24,885 nt of DNA, taken from contig LSSN01003766.1 in assembly GCA_001970855.1 (NCBI GenBank), forward strand, positions 1 to 24,885, given 5' to 3'. Source of the DNA: Smittium culicis. Its lineage: Eukaryota; Kickxellomycota; Harpellomycetes; Harpellales; Legeriomycetaceae. The notes below the pieces were generated by a model. That model did not search any database. It worked only from the letters and a program-made list of their open reading frames with translations, and had not been told where the DNA came from. Made by a program: the position numbers and the translations under genes. Below, in pieces: positions 21,501-24,885 of the stretch. Each line of letters starts with the position of its first letter. Position 1 is the first letter of the stretch.

Positions 21501-22135
21501 CTCGCGAAAATTTGATTTGTTGTTGTAGATTTTGAAACTTTCTTCAGTGGATGTTACATTATTGGATCTATGTGCCATGAGATTTTTGCTGCTGTTAGAA
21601 TCTTAGTTGATCGAATTCTGTATGTGATTGCAAAAAAACTGGACAAATTGACGTTTAGCGGCTGATTTTTTAGCAATTAGAGCGTCAAACGCCTCTCGAT
21701 CAATCAGCGATTTGAGATCAGATTCAAAAATCTTATTTGGATGTCCAGGAATTTCCAATTCCTTGTGAAGGCTGTATAACTTGATTTGAACTAAAGTATA
21801 GGCGAATACAGACATTAGCGCGCTTATCGTGCAATTAAAAAGAATTTCTGGTTCCTCGTAAGAGTCATAACCTTGGATTTCCTCGATTTGGCTATAGATG
21901 TAGTATCAATTAGAGAAGTTTCATGTGCCAGGGATAACTTTATTTCATAATGAGCAAAATAATTTTTCATCAATGTTCCCAACGCTGTGTCATTCAGTTG
22001 CGGATCTGTGTAGTTCATCCAACTAGTCTTGTTTCAAGGGCTGATTTCAATCTTGCACTCTTCATCGGTCAACGGTAACCTCAAGAAATCCTCATAAATC
22101 GATGAAAGCGCTTCGGTGAGCTTTGGATAAACATT
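21500..22135 (-). pseudogene. Gag-like ORF of the YR retrotransposon (broken)
   Basis: It begins in one frame at 22135 (VYPKLTEALSSIYEDFLRLP), meets a TGA at 22036-22034 and continues NKTSWMNYTDPQLNDTALG to a stop at 21826-21824. It then shifts frame for 21815-21606 (KLYSLHKELEIPGHPNK, SLIDREAFDALIAKKSAAKR), and after a TAA ends in a basic, Ser/Asn-rich tail with NFRERSR. 'MNYxxPxLND' and 'LHKxLxxPG...ALIAKK' match my memory of Gag proteins of YR retroelements in Mucoromycota-type fungi. Gag would form the RNA-packaging particle; the basic tail would bind nucleic acid. The TGA precedes NKTS, where relatives have Arg or Lys, so CGA to TGA is a likely origin. Two frameshifts and two stops make it inactive. 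Confidence 0.65.
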
Positions 22136-22138
22136 TTA

Positions 22139-23934
22139 GTCTGTAATTAGTATCTTTGTATAAAATTACCAGAATTCATGTTTTTGGTTGCTCTACCTTA
22201 TTAATAGGAGATATAATACCAGTTTATTTATACTCTGACTTAGTCTTGGGTTGCAATTACTTAGGTTTTAGTCACATGTTGTAATGATTAATATTTTTGA
22301 AGGAAAAAAATTTTTTAAGTTGGAAATCTTTATGGCGGTAAAGTACTTTTGAGAATTAAAAGATAAGAAGGGTAAAACTAACATGCAATTTAAATTATTA
22401 CTATAAATAATTTTTAGTTAATATATTTTACTATATTTTTATAGGTTTTTAATAATCGGTTTATTTTATCTTTTAAGATTTTAATAATTAAATTATGATC
22501 CTTCTGATGAATAAAGATAAATTTCTAGTAAAAAATTTTGTTTTACAGGTTAAATAATACAAAATTATAGTGGAAATTATGATACTTTTTATGAAATTTA
22601 TAAACCAAACCTGTATTGATGCTATATATTATCAAGTTTCTGAATTATAATAACATCCAACTAATTTATAGATAAATGAAAAATAATTTTTAACGATTTA
22701 TATATTAAGTAAATTTAATCTAATTTCGCCACATTATAAACCAATATAAAACTAGAATATCTTTTTCTTTTATAGGGAATATTCACTATATCAAGCCTTT
22801 TATTTTTAGAAATATATAATTATGCATAAAACCAATAATCTGATATTTTATTTTTTCATTCTTTAAATCAGAATTTTTTTGTTGGAAAGATTATAATATT
22901 AGTAATTACGAGATAAAATAAATTTCAATAACATTATTAGCTATGAGATATATTTACATATTGATAATAACTTTAGTCGATGCAACAATAAATCTAATTT
23001 CCTAAAGAAAATAAAATCCTCATTCAGAGTATCTGATGTTTACCATATAGTAATTGATATTAGTCGTATTATCCATATAGCCATTTCATCAAGTATATTG
23101 AAAGATTGAATTTAAAATTAATTAAGTTTATCCCAACATAATCGAATACACCAAAATCATTGAAAAACTTGTTGTTACTATTGAATATTCTAATTTTCAG
23201 AAAATATCCCAAGTTGTGTCAAATGAGTTTAATATTCATTTGTAATAATAATATCTAATGAATATGAAATGTTAGCTTAAAATTAGTAGATTATTATATT
23301 TATACCTACATATACTCTAAATTCTGATAAAATTTAGATAAAAATAAAATATTGATTCTTATTGAAGATATTTCAAACTTAACACTGACTACAATCCTGA
23401 ATATAATTATCTTATTTCAAATGTTATACAAAATTTCTTTTGAAATGGGTATAACTATCATTAAAGATATTATTAAGATAATTTCAATTTAATAACAGAA
23501 TTTTATAAATTAAATAATCAGTTTTTTTTGAAATTTATCAGTTAATAGGTTTATAATATATTCTATATTAATAAAATTATATATTTATAAGACTAAATGA
23601 GTTTAGAATTATTAATTCTCGTCCTTCTGGACGTCAAAAATTGCCTAATTCACAAGGGGTTGATTATTGAGATACAAAAATCAATCTAACTGAGAAGAAT
23701 AAAATCTCAATATAAACGGATTAAATTTGAAAGAATGACTGAAACCAGATATAGGATCGTTATAAGATATACAAACTTCTTCAAGGAGTATTCAGCCTAT
23801 TTTCAAATGAGCATTTTAGAAAATAGATAATGGTAAGATTTCAGTTTAGCAATCGAAACCAGTATAAACTAGCTGATCTTTGGAAATTAACGATATCGCC
23901 ACTTATAAAGCATATAAATATGTGAAATACTGAT
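22139..23934. other. AT-rich DNA between the two retroelement relics
   Basis: No gene seen. G+C falls sharply just to the right of the Gag frame at 22135. A small hairpin (CGTCC TTCT GGACG, 23620-23633) stands out only because it is G+C-rich. The 3' end of the LINE relic may extend into the right part of this stretch. Confidence 0.5.
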
Positions 23935-23937
23935 TCA

Positions 23938-24885
23938 GGCACACAATAACTGCGTAGGAGCAAAATATAAAAATTTTGGACGAGTTAATTCGTTAAAATC
24001 AGGCTCCACAAAATCCAGAGCGTACTCGTACAATTTTCTTACATTAAAAGCCCAGCATTAGTTTCGATTACATTATTGCCGATTTTCATGTCGACTGTTC
24101 GCCGTTGATAACAAACTTAATATTTCGTCAATTCCGGCCGGATAAAGATACTCTAGTCAGACCGTTTGAATTTTGAGACCAAAGTTTTTAACATATCGGG
24201 CGCTCCCATTCACCCAAGTGGCCATCAGTGCCTTCATCTGCGTCTTCATCTGTGCCTTTATTAGGTCAGAGATCAATTTTTTTGAGGTTGGCCATTTGTG
24301 GTATTCATGCTCACGGGCTGTGCTGGTGCGCGTGAACACTGAGGTTATGCCCAGTTCGTCCCTGATACGTTCCATGGCGGCTGATTTTCCGACATTGGCA
24401 ACCATTCGGATTGCCTTGTCGATTTCTGACTGTATGGTCTTGCATCTGGCTTCGCTCATGCCAAATGTCTCCTCACCGTAACATCCAATCGGCATCAGAA
24501 CCTAATTGATGAACTTTATTTTTAGTGCTATCAGCACATCAGACCGTCTCAGGAAGCTGTAGGCAGCATATACAGCCTTCCTGACCTTGCTCTTGTTGTT
24601 ATTGATTGTCCCAGATACATCCCACTTGCTATTCATAATATAGCCCAAGTAGGTGTACTGGTCGGTGGAGTCGACTTTTTGGACCTGCAGGGTCATATCA
24701 GTAGTCAACTCCCCGCTTATAGTCATTATCCCGCACTTGGAGGCATTCACAGCCATTTCCCAAGTGTCCGACCATTCGGTTATGGTGTTCAGTGCGATTT
24801 GTTAATTGGCTGATGATTCGGCCAATAGCACGGCATCATTAGCAAAAAGTAGTCCAGGTATGCGTGAGGTGAGCCCAGGCACCCG
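23938..24885 (-). mobile_element. 3' part of a decayed LINE (non-LTR) reverse transcriptase
   Basis: One minus-strand frame runs from the right edge to 23938, broken by six stops. It starts inside the RT domain: LTSRIPGLLFANDAVLLAES is motif C (family F/YADD; the first Asp reads Asn, 24840-24838), then MAVNASKCGIMTI (motif D), YTYLGYIMNSKWD (motif E, 'YLG'), KVRKAVYAAYSFLRR, and the C-terminal thumb-like region MPIGCYGEETFGMSEARC, ELGITSVFTRTSTAREHEYH. The frame carries TAA (24804-24802), TAG (24504-24502), TGA (24159-24157), TAA (24075-24073), TAA (24060-24058) and TGA (23937-23935) with no clear frameshift, so it was one ORF. It resembles the jockey-like elements of early-diverging fungi in style. 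The endonuclease and 5' RT lie outside the window. Both open pieces (24756-24502 and 24495-24157) belong to this frame. Confidence 0.85.

Larger units (their letters stand above)
18641..22135 (-). mobile_element. Decayed tyrosine-recombinase retrotransposon (DIRS/Ngaro-like)
   Basis: A 3.5-kb island of higher G+C whose minus strand encodes, in order, a Gag-like protein (22135 to about 21500), reverse transcriptase with RNase H (about 21500-19900) and a tyrosine recombinase ending at 18641. This set and order is specific to YR retrotransposons (DIRS/Ngaro/PAT type), which copy through RNA but insert with a recombinase in place of a DDE integrase. Every domain is recognisable but all are broken by stops and frameshifts, so the copy is dead. 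Coding content starts close to 22135 and ends at 18641. Terminal repeats (split direct for Ngaro, inverted for DIRS) could not be identified by eye, so the subgroup is open. No methyltransferase domain was seen. Confidence 0.85.

Noticed and set aside
24173..24481. 102-codon plus-strand frame
   Set aside because: Antisense shadow of the LINE reverse transcriptase frame, which carries the conserved motifs.
1..24885. CRISPR array, rRNA, tRNA, bacterial operon signals
   Set aside because: No regularly spaced repeats, no rRNA-like or cloverleaf sequence, and the layout is eukaryotic.

Overview
The window looks like nuclear DNA of an AT-rich fungus. Long stretches are roughly 80% A+T by eye. The coding islands are richer in G+C, the one clear intact gene is an intronless member of the fungal/plant flavodoxin-like quinone reductase family, and there are decayed retroelements. 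The fusion of Gag, RT/RNase H and tyrosine recombinase domains, and the style of the LINE reverse transcriptase, remind me of elements in early-diverging fungi (Mucoromycota or Zoopagomycota). That placement is an inference from memory of the families, not from any search.

Layout, left to right. Bases 1-263 hold the C-terminal end of an unidentified protein that enters from the left edge. After about 2 kb of AT-rich DNA, the minus strand at 2232-3162 carries a decayed gene with transposase-like wording. Around 4.7-5.2 kb there are two copies of a short dispersed repeat, followed at 5453-5747 by a tryptophan-rich decayed reading frame. The centrepiece of the left half is 5858-6902: a promoter with a TTACGTAA octamer, a 17-bp palindrome containing TTAGTAA, a second TTAGTAA and a TATA box, then a complete 203-codon NAD(P)H:quinone oxidoreductase gene (Pst2/WrbA/FQR1 family) and a poly(A) signal. 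A further repeat copy follows the gene. At 8684 there is a small secreted-protein gene that ends at an in-frame TAA, with protein-like sequence continuing in the same frame to 9070.

From about 9.1 to 18.4 kb I see no gene, only AT-rich DNA with A/T microsatellites, a 4 x 9-nt tandem repeat, a purine-rich stretch and another copy of the dispersed repeat. From 18641 to 22135 the minus strand holds a whole decayed tyrosine-recombinase retrotransposon (DIRS/Ngaro-like): Gag, reverse transcriptase, RNase H and tyrosine recombinase in that order, broken by stops and frameshifts. The right edge (23938-24885, minus strand) is the 3' part of a decayed LINE reverse transcriptase whose 5' part lies beyond the window.

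Many of the stops in the two retroelements sit where the family would have Gln, Arg or Trp (CAA/CAG/CGA/TGG). The LINE catalytic FADD box reads FAND. This pattern is what C-to-T change, mostly at CpA, would leave, and it points to RIP-like or methylation-linked decay. The living genes appear to be the 5' partial gene, the quinone reductase and possibly the small secreted protein; the rest is mobile-element debris in AT-rich DNA.
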